From contig CM069596.1 of the NCBI GenBank assembly GCA_035771175.1, forward strand, positions 10,342,001 through 10,406,000: a DNA stretch of 64,000 bases. The letters run 5' to 3'. Shown in pieces: positions 22,721 to 35,043 of the stretch. Made by a program: the position numbers and the translations under genes. This DNA comes from Paratinospora sagittata (lineage: Eukaryota > Streptophyta > Magnoliopsida > Ranunculales > Menispermaceae). A model generated the notes under the pieces. That model saw only the letters and a program-made list of their open reading frames with translations. It searched no databases and had not been told where the DNA came from. Within the stretch, counting starts at the first letter, position 1, and every line of letters begins with the position of its first letter.

Positions 22721-25700
22721 TGTAACGACCCTCATTTTTATAAAAGCTAATACCCCAAAAATTTTGGTTGATCATAGAAGTTTCGTGAAAGTGATATATA
22801 ATATTAGTTCATTAAATTGAGTAATTTTGTAAAGTAAAAATGGTGTAATTAGATGGAAGTTGAATTATATTAATTTAATTTAAACTATATTGAATTGGAT
22901 AAGAGTTAGATAGTTATGTAGAGCATGAGTCTATGGGAAAACTTTTTATAAGTTGTTCTCATATATCTTCTCTCTTTAACGTTCTAAAAAATAAAAATAA
23001 AAGAGATAGGTGCATGAGAGTTGGATTAGAAACTAGAGAATGGGTGCATGGAATCAAGCCCATAATCTAACCTTACTTATCTCCATTCTAACACGTTTAG
23101 AAAGAAGAATATATATATATATATATAAAAAGGAAAAGCAAAAGAAGGAGAAAAAGGAGAAGGAGGACAACGGAGGAAAAAGGAACAGTTTTTTTGGCAA
23201 ATCTGAGGTTCCGGTAAGTCATTTTCACTTCTCTTTGTTGCAAAATTGATCTTTAAGCTACGTATAACAATCCTATCAATATAAGTTTTGCTATAGAAGG
23301 TGTTTTGTAGTGTTTTCAAAAATGGGGTTTTAACTCCAATAGATAGATTATCACTCCAATAGATGTGTAAACCCTAGATATGTGATTTGTTTGTGTCCAT
23401 ATATATTATTGGCGTCGGTACAGTTGTCGGAAGCCAAATTTGACACTGGAGGCCTTTGGAACTATATCAAACTTCGATGAAATCTAGGTTTGAGACCATA
23501 GAATCGTAGATGACTGAATTTTGAATGTTTCGATTTCAAGATTATGATTTTTGGATATCGATTGATATTTTTAGTATGCGACTGAATGATTGTAGTAAAT
23601 ACATTTGACTTGGAGACTTGTGGAGATATGGCCTAAAAGCCTATTTCTACTGTCTTTCACTTTGAAAATATTTTAGAGGGTGGTAGAAATTATTCAAACT
23701 GTCCATCACGTGTATGTGAGACTAGAATAGAATTATGGGAAATAGTTGAATGATTTGAAAAGTTGGAAATTGATATAAAATGAAAGGAATGGATATTAAT
23801 ATGAATTAAATATTATATGCAGGTTCTAGTAGAGGAATCTAACGCGATTGGTGGAGTGGAAAATTATTCCTAATAACTGTTGTGAGTAGAATTTCTTTAT
23901 ATTTTCAGTTATATCATCATATTATTTATATGTGGATGTTTGTTCATATGTATGTTTGCTTGTGGCATGAGGAAAAGGCAGAGATATTTTGTATGACCCA
24001 ATGAATCTATCAGAGCTAGAATTTTGGACAGTACCGAGTAGGTTGAGTTTATTTCCTACAAGGATAATTGGGTCTAGTTATCCTGGTTAGATTTAAAATA
24101 TTATGTAGAAATCTATTCAATTGGAAAGTGCGACGTGGTTTTAGTATTAATTTGCAATGAAAACTAATTAGGTTCTACAAGGGGGATGTGTACTTAGAAT
24201 TAAGTATGGTTTACATTTCCTCTTTAGAACACTAGTTGGTAAGTACTGGATGGTACAAAGAACAAGTCCGCGAGTACTCCTGACTGAATTATTCAAGTAA
24301 GGTTGGAATGTGACTTTAGGCTGTAAAACTAGCACCTATTGACTATATGTTTTCATATACGTCTTGGGAAAGTTTGTCACAAACTTGAATAAGGCTGAAA
24401 TGGTATGTGTTGTATATGGATTTGAATTGCACTGTATATTGAATATTATTATGGTATGTATATAGTTGGGGCTTTTGACTTGATTGCCCTTAAAAAATAA
24501 AAAAATTTCACAAATGCCATCAAAATCTAAATAATGACTGGTTTGCCATAGTTTGATAATTCAAAGTTCAGTCAGCCGACACACTGGCGCCACATGGACT
24601 TAGGGATGCTGATTAGGCTAAAAAAAAATTTCGGTATAGAAGGCGTCTTTTTCCATAGAACAATTTTCGTTTTGTTTTATAGAAGGCGTCTTCTAAATAA
24701 AACATTTTTTTTCTTATAGAAGGCGTACAAGACGCCTTCTATAAAAAAATAAAAATTGTTTAATATGGAAGGCGTCTTTTAAAAAGACGCCTTCCATACA
24801 ATTTTTTTTTCCTTTTTGTACTTGTGTTAATCAATTGAGCGGGACCATGGTGTTTTTCTTACTGGACCACTATGAGCGTGTCCCAATACCCTCCCACGAT
24901 CCCCCGGAGGCGACGAAACCCCATTCCCATGCCCGGTTGAATTTTTGAACCCCCATCTAGAATTCAAGTTATTAAGAAAAACTGAAGCTTTTAGTAAACT
25001 GTTCGGCCTCACCGAAGCCAAACCACGTGGTTTTTTTTTTACACTACCACTTTCAGCACGTCCCACTATCCTCCCACGATCCCCCGAAGGCGACAGAACC
25101 CCATTCACGTGCCCGGTTGAATTTTTGGACCCCCATTCGGAATTGAAGTTATTAAAAAAAATTAAAGCTTTTAGAGTGAGGGAGGGAGAGCACGAGTAGA
25201 GAGATAGAGAGGGAACGGCGTCGCTCGCAAGAAGAGAGCGAGAGGGCCAACACAGCGAGGAGGGAGAGAGAGAGGCTTCTGACGACGGTGACGACGACGA
25301 CGACGACAACGACAATGGAGGAAGGAGTTGCAGAGAGAGAGAGGGAATGGCGTCGAGAGGGAGGGAGAGAACGAGCAGAGAGAGAGACAGAATGGCGTCG
25401 CTCGCAAGAAGAGAGCGAGAGGGCCGACACAGCGAGGAACGAGAGAGAGAGGCTTCCAACGACGGCGAAGGCGACTGGTATGACAACGGCCACTGTGAAA
25501 CTAAGGCGATTGAGGAAGGAGTTGCAGAGAGAAATTTGAGTGTGGGGTAGGTTGGAGAGGGTGGGGTCGCGAGGGTACTTGTTGTTTATGTTTAGTGAAG
25601 GCGTCTTTCTTGAAAAACGCCTTCCATTCAAAAAAAAATTTTGTGGAACGCGTCTTTTTTGGAAGGCGTCTTTTCAAAGACGCCTTCTTAACAGCTGCAC

Positions 25701-26399
25701 CTCCAGCTCCCCAATCCACGTGGCGCCAATGTGTCGGCTGGCTGGGTTTTGAATTGTCAAACTATGGCAAACCGGTCATTATTTAGATTTTGATGGCATT
25801 TGTGAAATTTTTTTATTTTTTGAGGGCAATCAAGTCAAAAGCCCTATATAGTTGCATATTAAATTGGCATAACATGATCATGCATATATGATGATGTAGA
25901 TGTGTAGATGATGATATATATGAGTTTTATTCACTAGGCCCTGTTGGCTTACCCTATTCCCACTTTTCAAGTCCTTCAGCTGCTGATAAGGGAAAGGGAG
26001 TAGCATTCCAATGATATATTAGTGCCTTGTTAGAAGATTATTTTGATGTAGGTTTGAGGATGTTATGGATACATACATGTATTTCGATATTTTGGATTAT
26101 GTAAATATATGTATACAACACCCCACACATGATGATTTAATAGATGGATGTATATGATAGGAAATTGTGATACATGGATGTTGTTAGATATTATTTGGTT
26201 TGGATTTTAATAGTTGTAGATAATAAATACCTTTGAATAAAATATCAAGTTTTGATTTGCGTCAAATGGCCTATTTATAGAAGAGACTATCTCAGAGTCT
26301 GGTTGAGGCTTAATAAGGATCTAATGGTCCTATTGTAGATAGGATGGTTAGATTCCTATACTGGTCAAGATGCCTGGGAGTTTGTGAAAGGGTCTGACA
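22721..26399 (+). mobile_element. Gypsy 3' LTR, enlarged by a MULE
   Basis: Starts TGTAACGACC after the PPT and ends GGGTCTGACA before the ATATA duplication. Without the MULE and its duplicated target it is about 2.3 kb. A GTAAGT donor-like site lies at 23214, and a TTCACTAGGCC...TTGGCTTACCC...TTTTCAAG module at 25928-25971. Confidence 0.85.
24469..25844. mobile_element. Non-autonomous Mutator-like element (MULE), 1376 bp
   Basis: Long terminal inverted repeats of about 130 bp start GGGCTTTTGACTTGATTGCC on both ends with only a few mismatches, flanked by a perfect 10-bp duplication TATATAGTTG (24459-24468 and 25845-25854), the MULE signature. Inside each end are several copies of GAAGGCGTCTT facing each other. 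The centre is more GC-rich than its surroundings. It holds a direct duplication of about 185 bp (about 24840-25000 and 25024-25170) and a GA-rich block, itself partly duplicated (25180-25265 and 25345-25440). Long frames here are Ser- or Arg-rich low-complexity products. No transposase is present. Captured host sequence (Pack-MULE) is possible but unproven. Confidence 0.9.
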
Positions 26400-27516
26400 A
26401 TATACTTCTTTGATCGAATGAGCAACTCCTCATAGCTTTAGGCTGGCCTCTTGGTCAAAAGCCAAAAAAATCTACTTGGTTGAAGTCCCGTCATTATAGA
26501 GGTCAGTACCACGTTGTCCGAATATCCTTCCATTTGGGATGTTTCGTGTGCAAAACGTGTCACATAGTCCTTATGGGGCTTTTCTTTCTCCTGCTTGACC
26601 TGAAAGAAGGTGCATGGAAGGTTTTCTAGTCTCGCGAAGCCCCACGAACTGGCTGACGAACGATCATCCGAGCTGGTCGAAGGAACGGATTGACTTGGGT
26701 TGTAGCCTCTGAAACCAACTAAAGGTTGAGCCAACCAAAGTATGCTAGAAAGCCAAACAAAAGGTTTGATCGGTGGCTCTATATAGCTTTATCCAAGACT
26801 TGTCCTTTGTCAAATGGTTGACCAAATCCTTTTTTTCCATCGTATAAGTCCTTCTAGGGAATCTTAATTATGTCGGGTAAAGGGGCATTTTGGATCTCGT
26901 CCACAAAAGGCAATTTTGTCTCCCCTAAGATTGCATCCACAGACGACTGAGCTATTGATCCCTCCATGGCTTGGATAGTCTAGGGCTGATCCTCTGTCCT
27001 CAAAGTCGTGGCTTCCAGTTGAAGGGCAGTGTTCACGGTTCCTGCATTTAAGAGCCTCCTCTGAACCTCGACTAAAGTCGAGATCCGTTTTTGCATGTAT
27101 CGCAACCGATCCTCTATGTCATTGGGGGGAAACTCCCTATTGCTTGCCTCTTGAACGCGAGAGGCGGACTGTTGTGTCATCCTCTTTGAGCTTGGATGAC
27201 TTTGTTCGTCCTGTTCTATCAGATTTCGGGTAGGTTCTGCAACACTTTCGTCTTGGCGCTCATTTTTGAACGCCGAGGATTCGCCTCTCGCAGGCACGAC
27301 ATGATGGACTTGCTTGGTCCACTCAAAGATCCTTGCCATTCGGTTGACGATCTCGACCATCATCCCCATCCTTTGCTCCATGCTCCCAAGCCGAACCTGA
27401 ATGGCTCGATATCCTAAGGCGACTCGGGGGTGAAGGCGGGGTCTCCTTCGAACTGAGTTGGCGAATTGGTTCCTAGTTCGCAGCTTCTTCTTGGGGTGCT
27501 TAGATGTTGTTTTCAC
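26400..27516 (-). pseudogene. Tat-lineage gag, proximal part
   Basis: From ATG at 27516 the frame runs 178 codons to about 26980 (MKTTSKHPKKKLRTRNQFAN onward; a basic N terminus, then a coiled-coil-like stretch). It then continues with stops and frameshifts: ILGETKLPFVDEIQNAPLP matches the Tat gag word before the capsid, and FFQVKQEKEKPHKDYVTRFA with GLQPSRFFWLLTKRP near 26440-26620 are typical capsid motifs. The reading stops at the gypsy insertion and resumes at 16586 with YMNAEE. A primer site and LTR lie just upstream. Confidence 0.8.
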
Positions 27517-27548
27517 TCATTTTGTCGGGCAATGAACTTTTAATGACA

Positions 27549-27569
27549 TTTCCCACAGACGACGCCAAA
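27549..27569 (-). other. Tat primer-binding site
   Basis: Read on the minus strand, TTTGGCGTCGTCTGTGGGAA follows the LTR end GGCTGAAACA. It resembles the TGGCGCCGTTGCC-type primer site typical of the Tat/Athila branch. Confidence 0.65.
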
Positions 27570-27881
27570 TGTTTCAGCCAAAAATATCAATCAAGACAAG
27601 CGAGTTACAAAGTCGGCTAACTAATATCAAAAGAGATTCTTCACAAGCAAGGCATTCAGTAGACAAGGGATCAAGGCGAATAGCTTCGATGAGGTCTTCA
27701 CTTACAGCAGGATGGGCATCCTCGTCAGGTGGGCAAGACGACCGCTTTTTGTCTATTTTTTGCTTATAATAAGAGCTTCCTTGATAGGCGGGTTCAATCA
27801 TCCTCTTTGATCTTAGTTTCACTTCCGTCGCATGGTCACAGCCTTTCGCTCAAGGCATACAAGCAACCTACAAAACAACAG

Positions 27882-29319
27882 TGTAATACCCTGTATTTCA
27901 CAAAAATAAAAAAAAATTGGGCAACGCCCGAACATTTTGGCGCATGCTCGAACGTTCAGGCGCATGCCCGAACATTCAGGCTCCAAAAATCTCTATATAA
28001 GAAACCCTCCTCATTTCTCATTCCTCACACCAAATCACCTTCTCTTGTGATTTTCTTCTCTTTTCCACTCATTCTGAGTTTTTAGTCTTTTGAGACTCTC
28101 TGTTCGAGACTCTCGGTGCGGTGCGATCAAGTTCTGTCAGGAGCAAAATGCCAGATCTAAAAGAAGAAGTTTTTATCTGAAGGTGGGGAATGAAACAAGG
28201 TTTGCGTGTTTTATAACTTTTATTAAAGTTTACATTCAATTATTATTATGTCTACCGTTCATTTACACTGCATTATGTCATATAATGTTTATACTGTCGC
28301 ACTTATGCCTGTATATTTGGAATTCATGTATTACACTGTTATAATGTCGGATTTGTAGTCAATCTGGCTCAATTAGACTCGGTCTTGTCCTCGGTAACTT
28401 TAAATAGTGAACGGGAGGCAGCGGACTGCTCTAGGCGATTGGTATTTAAGCAGACCTTATGTCTCACCTCTCAACTGGGGACTGATCTAGTTGGTCTTAT
28501 TGAAAGCTATCAGCTTATACAAGTAATATTGAATGTCCTAACCTTGCACGCCGTGATACCAACTCTGATAAGGATCACCAGACGTTGCCAAAGTCAGTCT
28601 AAATGTCAAGAAAAGGCCAGACCAGTAGACTAGACCAGTTCATACATTGGTATCATACATACCACCACTTAGGGACGTATGTGGTTTATGACTCATAGAA
28701 TACTTAGGAGCATTGCTCGCTATTCATTATATTTCTCTGGAGAGGGACGTCATGAGAACCCGGCTACGCCTGGGGAGGGACATCAGTACGTGAATCCAGA
28801 GCATCGTTCCTGAGGAGGGACGTACAATAAGAATCTGGCTAAGCCAGCGGAGAAACATCTGGACGGACATTTGTACGTGAACTCAGGAGATGTACGTTCA
28901 TCAAACCATTACGATACGGTGTCATGCATACATACATATTGATTGATTATGATGCTATCTTGTGTATTTAAGATATTTGATATTGAAGTATGTTTTATTA
29001 ATTGTTATACTCACGAACTATTTCATCCAACGTTAAGCTCACTCCATTATCATCCAACTTTACATAAAAAATTAGGGTGGACTGGGTGCAGGTTATGGGG
29101 CCCACATTTTGCACCCTTTGTATGATTCATTAGGGATTTTGGGGAGTATGTTTCCTTGACCATTTTATGTACAAAAATATTCTAAATTAAATGAAATCAG
29201 ACATGTACTGTTTTTATATTTCCGCTGCGCACTCTGTTATTACCATTGTTATTATTCCAAATGTGTGCCCCATGCGCGAGTGTACCACCGGTTTAGACGC
29301 GCCCGGGCGGGGTGTGACA
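27882..29319 (+). mobile_element. Solo LTR, family B (TGTAATACCCTG), 1.4 kb
   Basis: Starts TGTAATACCCTGTATT and ends GGGGTGTGACA. AACAG precedes it (27877-27881); ACAG at 29317-29320 overlaps its last bases, so the second duplication is imperfect. TATA box CTATATAA at 27993-28000, with GAACATTCAGGCGCATGCCC-type repeats just upstream, and TTTTGAGACTCTCTGTTCGA downstream, shared with the LTRs at 33452 and 46219. A duplicated block (GAGGGACGT...CCGGCTACGCC) lies at 28739-28885. No primer site follows its end; minus-strand Tat LTR sequence resumes. Confidence 0.75.
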
Positions 29320-29639
29320 GGTGGCACCGGGGGGTGCCACAAAGACACTCTGATGCTTAAGTTAGTCTCTGAGGGAGTTGGAGGTTTCGAGCATATGTGC
29401 TTCTGAATAATGAAGCCTTTTTTTATAGTGAGAGGGGGGTGATATTTGCATTTAATGTTGTGCTCCATCAGTAGGGTGATTTGTGTCTTTCCTCAACAGA
29501 GGTTGGCTCGTAATTCTATGTCTCGAGATTCATTCTATGTGGTATTCAAGTTGTGATCAACGTGTCGAGAAGGGTTCTTCGGCCAAGGCTGGGGGTGGCC
29601 TTGGCTTAGCTCGGGAGATGCCTTCGGCAGCAACCGAAG

Positions 29640-29950
29640 TGTGTGATGCCCCGGTTGTGGTCGAGGCGTGTGTTGCTTCGGCCATGGCTAAGGCTTGTGG
29701 TTCCTCGGCCATGGCCGAGACATGTGTTGCCCCGGCCATAGCCAAGACATGTATTCCCTCGACCATGGCCAAGGCGTGTGTTGCCTCGGCCATTGGCCAA
29801 GGCATGTTCTGCATTACCCATTGGCCGAGGTATGTTGTGCCTTGGTCAACGACCAAGGCATGTGGTGCATCGGCTGACCTCGGTTTGACCGAGGCATGTT
29901 GCATTTTGGCCTTGGCTAAGGCAAGGTGTGTTTTGGCCTTGGTCGAGGTG
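29640..29950. repeat. About 30-bp tandem repeat in Tat LTR
   Basis: Roughly ten diverged units containing CGGCCATGGCCAAGGC and TGTGTTGCC. Each unit includes a palindrome (GGCCATGGCC). Long open frames on both strands here are a by-product of the repeat, not genes. Confidence 0.85.
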
Positions 29951-30013
29951 GTCTTCCTGATTTTAGCACAACTTTGTTTATGACTGGGAGTTGGTTCAAT
30001 TTTGGGTGTAACA

Positions 30014-32639
30014 TTCTTCTTTCAAACTAGATTTTAGTCATATATTTGGAAAAATTAACATGCTAACCTTCATGAGTAAGCATTGATGAGTGATTTACTC
30101 GTATCCTCTCTTGTGCCATCATCATGATTATACAATCATGAATATTTTGTTACTTTCTATGATTGAATGAATGTTTATTATATTAGAAGAGAACATGTTC
30201 AAGCTGGATTTTTATAAATCATGACTTGCACTTGCTATTCCTATTTCATTGCCATGATTACGCTTGTATGTGATGTTATCTTGCATGCTCTAATGTTAAA
30301 AGCTTTATTGTAAGAATATTTTAAGAATATCTTGAGCTTGCATATATGGTTTTACGTTTCATCATAAGTTTTGTTATACGATTAAAGTGCTTATCTTACA
30401 TCTTGTACAATCATAAAACTTATATGATCATGATTATTATCCTTCTAGGGTGAATGAGTGCAATTAATATGTGTTTTCATCATCCATGTGTATTCACTTC
30501 TACTTAAAGGAAAATGAAATGACTATCTTGATCTAAGACTTCTATCATATGAAATATGTCATTTCCATAAATTATAATTGAATTTGTCTCATGTTGCGTA
30601 TTAAATTTGTCACGAAAAATTCAAACTAAGAGACCTAGTTGACTATAAGTCCAAATTTATGTCAAACTAATAAGTCTACTCAAGCAGAATGAAAGAAAAT
30701 GACTTATTTGACTATGCACTTCACATCCATTAAGTCATTTAAGTAATTTGCCACGTATTGCACTTTACTCGATTTCTTTTAAAAACATGGTAAATATGAT
30801 TGATAAGTATATTGTGCTTAATACTATATTCTCTTCATACTTATCATGAACCAAAATGCTTACAATATGAATATCATCTAATAAGTATTTACATTATCTA
30901 TCGTATTGCATCCCACAGTATGAAATAGGCTCGTGCTCCATAATTTTGCCTATGATGCTGCTTAGTTCTATGGTGAATGATCATTGATGTACAAAATCCT
31001 TTGCCATTTCTCTTAAGATCAATGGTATATTTTGGTTCTAATGAATTTCAAGAGTATCCAATGAAATCAACATTTTTTTGACACTTCTATGATGTATAAG
31101 CATGTTGCAATTTATGCTATATAATTTTCATGTTTATACTTGTTTGATGTATACAATATGAATGTATATATTGAATCTCATATTGCTTTTAATATAGTCT
31201 TGAGCTTCACACTTTGAATCTAAAATGCCTATGTATGTATGGATGTGATGCCCCTATGCCTAACATAATTCATAATGATATTTTGGCTCATATTCATGTA
31301 TTGTGTGGTATGTTTTGATTGTTTCCATATCATGTTTATTCATTTGGATCAAAACATAATCTATGTTAGGCTCTTGCACTTGAAATTAATCATCTTGCAT
31401 AGTATTCAAACTTTAGAGCTATGCCATAATTCCTAATTCAAAATCATGATTAAAAGGCATATATTTGAAATTGACATATTTTCCTTTGAGCTTATTACCT
31501 TATCATAAAAAGAAAATATGCATTTTTTAAGATTGATTGGTAATGACTAATATGAATCTTATATAAGTGTCAATCTTTATAAATGTATCTCCATTGGTTT
31601 TAAACTTCAAAATTATATATAAACCAATTGGAAATTTTATTCCATGGATGCCCTTCAGATCTCAAAATTATCTTGGCATCTATGAAGAATTATTGACTAA
31701 GCTAGGCCATGACCCTCATTTCATTACATGGTTTGCCTATGATATGTCATTTGTTTTTGTGATCATGCATGCACTTAGCTACTCTTATATATGCATGATT
31801 CACCCATATTCATATTCAATTATGCATGCTACATGTTTCATATCTTTTATAAGCATCAACTTGAATCCACGATTAGGCTTTGGTTTAGATTTAGATCTTT
31901 ATATATGCCTAATATCATGAAAAGAGAATGCTTGCGAGCTAACACTTCTTGTGAAGCTATATTCATCATGGCATTTCTCATAAGGTCTTACGTGCTAGAG
32001 GCTTCACTTCAAGTTAAAAAAATTATACTTAACATCTATTTAAAAGTAAAAATAGCTAGGACATGATTAATATTGCCTATTTTTGGTTTGCCTATATTAT
32101 TCATGATCATGCTTGCAATTGAATTAATATGATTCGCTCATAGATATGTGATTCAATGATCCATGTTATACATTTCCATTTTTTCAAATGAATCACTTTG
32201 ACTATGATTTAGGCTATTTCATATTCCTATTCTTGCTCATGCCTAATGCATTGGAAAGGCAATGCCTATGCTCATGATTCTATGTTTTTGGCATTCTTTC
32301 TCATTCATATATGTTATTGATGCATTGCTTGAATTTCAAATCCTACATGCATCAGTCATTTTGAATATTTGATTTCTAATGGATGCTTCAATTTCTATAA
32401 TCATACTTTGCACCTCATAGAAATCATTTTAGTTAGTAGCTTGCTTAAATTTAAAACGAGGCGGGGGGGGTCTTTTTTTATGATATCAAAAAGGGGGAGA
32501 AATAGTTAAATCTTGATAAACACTATTGGTTGATAGTATAAATGTTCTTCATTCTTCACATTTATGCTCATACTACCTTGTATTATGTAGTTGTTATGTT
32601 TATGAAGTTATTGTTTGTCATCATCAAAAAGGGGGAGAT
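30014..32639 (+). mobile_element. Sirevirus-like copia, 3' non-coding region
   Basis: A 2.6-kb AT-rich stretch without a recognisable protein. It ends with two polypurine tracts of the form AAAAAGGGGGAGA (32488-32500 and 32626-32638), the second directly before an LTR starting TGTTGACC. Multiple such tracts are a known Sirevirus signature. No copia pol motif was seen, so only the distal end of the element survives or is non-coding. Confidence 0.55.
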
Positions 32640-33451
32640 TGTTGACCTAAGTGGTTTTCTACTTAATTCTTTCCTAAGTGTTTTAATTCTAACAAACAAT
32701 ATAACTCATGGTGCTAATGATTTTATCTAGTATATTTCAGCACCTAAAATAAAGATGAGTCAATACAAGATCAAAATAGTTCAACTCCTTCAAGCAAATG
32801 ATCAACCACATTCAAAACTTGGGTACAACTTGAAGGAAAAAAAAATTATGAGGTTGAGAGTCTTGTTTATGTCTAGAATTAGGATGTCGCCTACTTGCTC
32901 TAATTTGCTAAATCATTTTCTTTAAAATTCACACGTGCATTAGATTTTCTTTAAAAATGATCTTTAAATGTTCAAACATGTTTGGTTAATGTTTTTGAAC
33001 CATTTCAAACTTGTTTGAATTATATTTGCATAAGTTTCATCAACTTGTAAGTTTTTTAATAAAAATCATGTTTAAGGCTTATTTTAATTCTTAGCTTTCA
33101 ATCTATCTTTTAAGAGCTTTCAAAATGATCTTTAAGTTTTTAATGATCAAATTATGTGTATTTCAAGCATATTTCATCACCTAGACATTTTCATAATGTT
33201 TGAAATTTAAAAAATTCAAGTTTTATAAGTTTTTGGTGAAGGCCAACGCGCTAGTATGGTGGCAAGCTTGCTGGCACTGTGGCCAGCTTACTAGTGGTGT
33301 TTGTTTGTCAGAGCACCAGTGTGCTAGCCAAAAGCGCCAACACGCTAGCCAAGAGCGCCAACGCGCTAGCCAAGAGCTCCAGTGGGCTAGAGCTTGGGTT
33401 TTGCAAAATCAAAGTTTCTATATTTGCGCCAGCGCACTAGTACAGAACTCA
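32640..33451 (+). mobile_element. Sirevirus-like LTR, 5' part
   Basis: Starts TGTTGACCTAAG after the second PPT. Near its right edge four units of about 21 bp (GCGCCAACGCGCTAGCCAAG) lie at 33312-33393. It is cut at 33452 by another LTR. The rest of this LTR was not found in the window. Confidence 0.6.
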
Positions 33452-35041
33452 TGTAATACCCTGTATTCCACAAAATAATAATAATAATAATAATAATTTT
33501 TTTAGGATAAAACACATGGCACATGGCAGATGCCTGGAAATCCAGGTACATGGCACATGACACATACCTGGAAGTCCAGACACATGGCACATGGCACATG
33601 GCACATGGCACATGGCACAAGGCACATGGCACATGCCTGGAGGTCCAGGCACATGGCACATGGCACATGGCACATGCCTGGAGGTCCAGGCGCAAGGCAC
33701 ATGGCACATGGCACATGCCTGAAAGTCCAGGCACATGCCCGGAAGTCAAGGCAGCCCGCCTGGACTTCCAGGCGCCAAAAACTCTATATAAACCAACCCT
33801 CCCCTCTTCATTTTTCACACCAAATTCACTCTAAATTGTGATTTTTCCTCATATTTTCACTCATATTGAGTTTTTAGTCTTTTGAGACTCTCTGTCCGAG
33901 ACTCTCAGCGCAGTACGATGAAGTTCTGTTCGCAAGAAAACGACAGATCTGAAAAAGAAGAAGTTCTTATCTGAAGGTGGGGAACGAAACATAGGTTTGC
34001 GTGTTTTATAACTTTTATTAAAGTTTACATTCAGTTATTATTATGTCTACTATTCATTTACACTGCATTATGTCATATAATGATTATACTGCCACACTTA
34101 TGCCTGTACACTTGAAATTCACGTATTACACTGTTATAATGCCGGATTTGTGGTCAATCTGACTCAACTAGACTCGATCTTGTCCTCAGTAACTTTAAAT
34201 AGCGAACGGGAGGCAGCGGGCTGCTCTAAGCGATTGGTTATTTAAGCAGACCTTGTGTCTCACGTCTTAACTAGGGACTGATCTAGTTGGTCTTATTGAA
34301 AGCTCTCAGCTTATACATGTAATATTGAATGTCCTAACCTTGCACGTAGTGATACCGATCTTGATAAGGATCACCAGACGTTGCCAAAGTCAGTCTAAAT
34401 GTCAAGAAAAGACCAAACCAGTAGACTAGGCCAGTTCATGCATTGGCATGATACATATCACCACCTAGGGACGTATATGGTTTATGACTCATAGAATTGT
34501 TAGGAGCATTGCTCGCTATTCATTACATTTCTCTGGAGAGGGACGTAAATGAGAACCCGGCTACACCCGAGGAGGGACATCAGTACGTGAATCCAGAGCA
34601 TCGTTCCTGAGGAGGGACGTATAGTGAGAACCTGGCTACGCCGGGGGAAGGACACCTATACGTGAACTCAGGCGATGTACGTTCATCAAACCATTACGAG
34701 ACGGTGTCATGAATACATATATATTGATTGATTATGATGCTCACATGTGTATTTAAGATATTTGATATTGAAGTATGCTTTATTAATTGTTATACTCACG
34801 AACTATTTACCCACTTAGTGCGTTAAGCTCACTCCATTATTATCCAATCTTTCACAGGAAATTAGGGTGGACTGGGTGCAGGTTATGGGGCCCACATTTT
34901 GTACCCTTTGTATGATTCATTGGGGATTTTGGGGAGTATGTTCCCTTGACTATTTTACGTACAAAAGTATTCTGAATTAAATGAAATCAGATTTGTACTG
35001 TGTGACATATATTTCCGCTGCGCACTCTGTTGTTACCATTG
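33452..35041 (+). mobile_element. Family B gypsy 5' LTR
   Basis: Begins TGTAATACCCTGTATTCC and is homologous to 27882-29319 from about 33780 on: same TATA (TATATAAA at 33785-33792), same TTTTGAGACTCTCTGTCCGA leader and same duplicated GAGGGACGT block. Its upstream region is different, being a GGCACAT heptamer array (33515-33770). The match stops at TTACCATTG; the last about 75 bp of the LTR are missing, and a primer-binding site follows at once. Confidence 0.75.
33515..33770. repeat. GGCACAT heptamer array with CCTGGA-GTCCAGG hairpins
   Basis: Runs of CACATGGCACATGG alternate with short palindromes such as CCTGGAGGTCCAGG. The array lies directly upstream of the LTR TATA box. Several overlapping open frames on both strands are caused by the repeat. 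Confidence 0.9.
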
Positions 35042-35043
35042 AA

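Larger units (their letters stand above)
16587..26399 (+). mobile_element. Full-span Ty3/gypsy chromovirus, dead, TSD ATATA
   Basis: LTR-gag-protease-RT-RNase H-integrase-chromodomain-like end-PPT-LTR order is complete, flanked by ATATA (16582-16586 and 26400-26404). It is inserted in a minus-strand Tat gag. Both LTRs start TGTAACGACCCTC; the first about 170 bp of the two LTRs differ by roughly 4% by eye, which dates the insertion as not recent. The 5' LTR has lost its distal part together with the primer site and gag start. Every domain has stops or lost catalytic residues. Confidence 0.9.
27570..30013 (-). mobile_element. Tat 5' LTR, split by a solo LTR
   Basis: On the minus strand it begins TGTTACACCC (30013) and ends GGCTGAAACA (27570), followed by primer site and gag. 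A TATA-like CACTATAAAAAAAGG lies near 29425-29440. Upstream of that, 29640-29950 holds a tandem array of about 30-bp units built on CGGCCATGGCC/AAGGC. The LTR is broken by the solo LTR at 27882-29319. Confidence 0.75.

Noticed and set aside
24827..25631. Long Ser-rich and Arg/Glu-rich open frames on both strands
   Set aside because: They are translations of GA/CT-rich duplicated sequence inside the MULE; composition is low complexity and both strands are open at once.
29483..29983. 166-codon Ala-rich frame with a clear repeat
   Set aside because: It lies in the 30-bp array of the Tat LTR and is open on both strands; no domain or gene context.
33387..33841. Six overlapping open frames up to 143 codons
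   Set aside because: All come from the GGCACAT array; peptides are simple repeats such as CHVPCAM or THGTWHMAHG.
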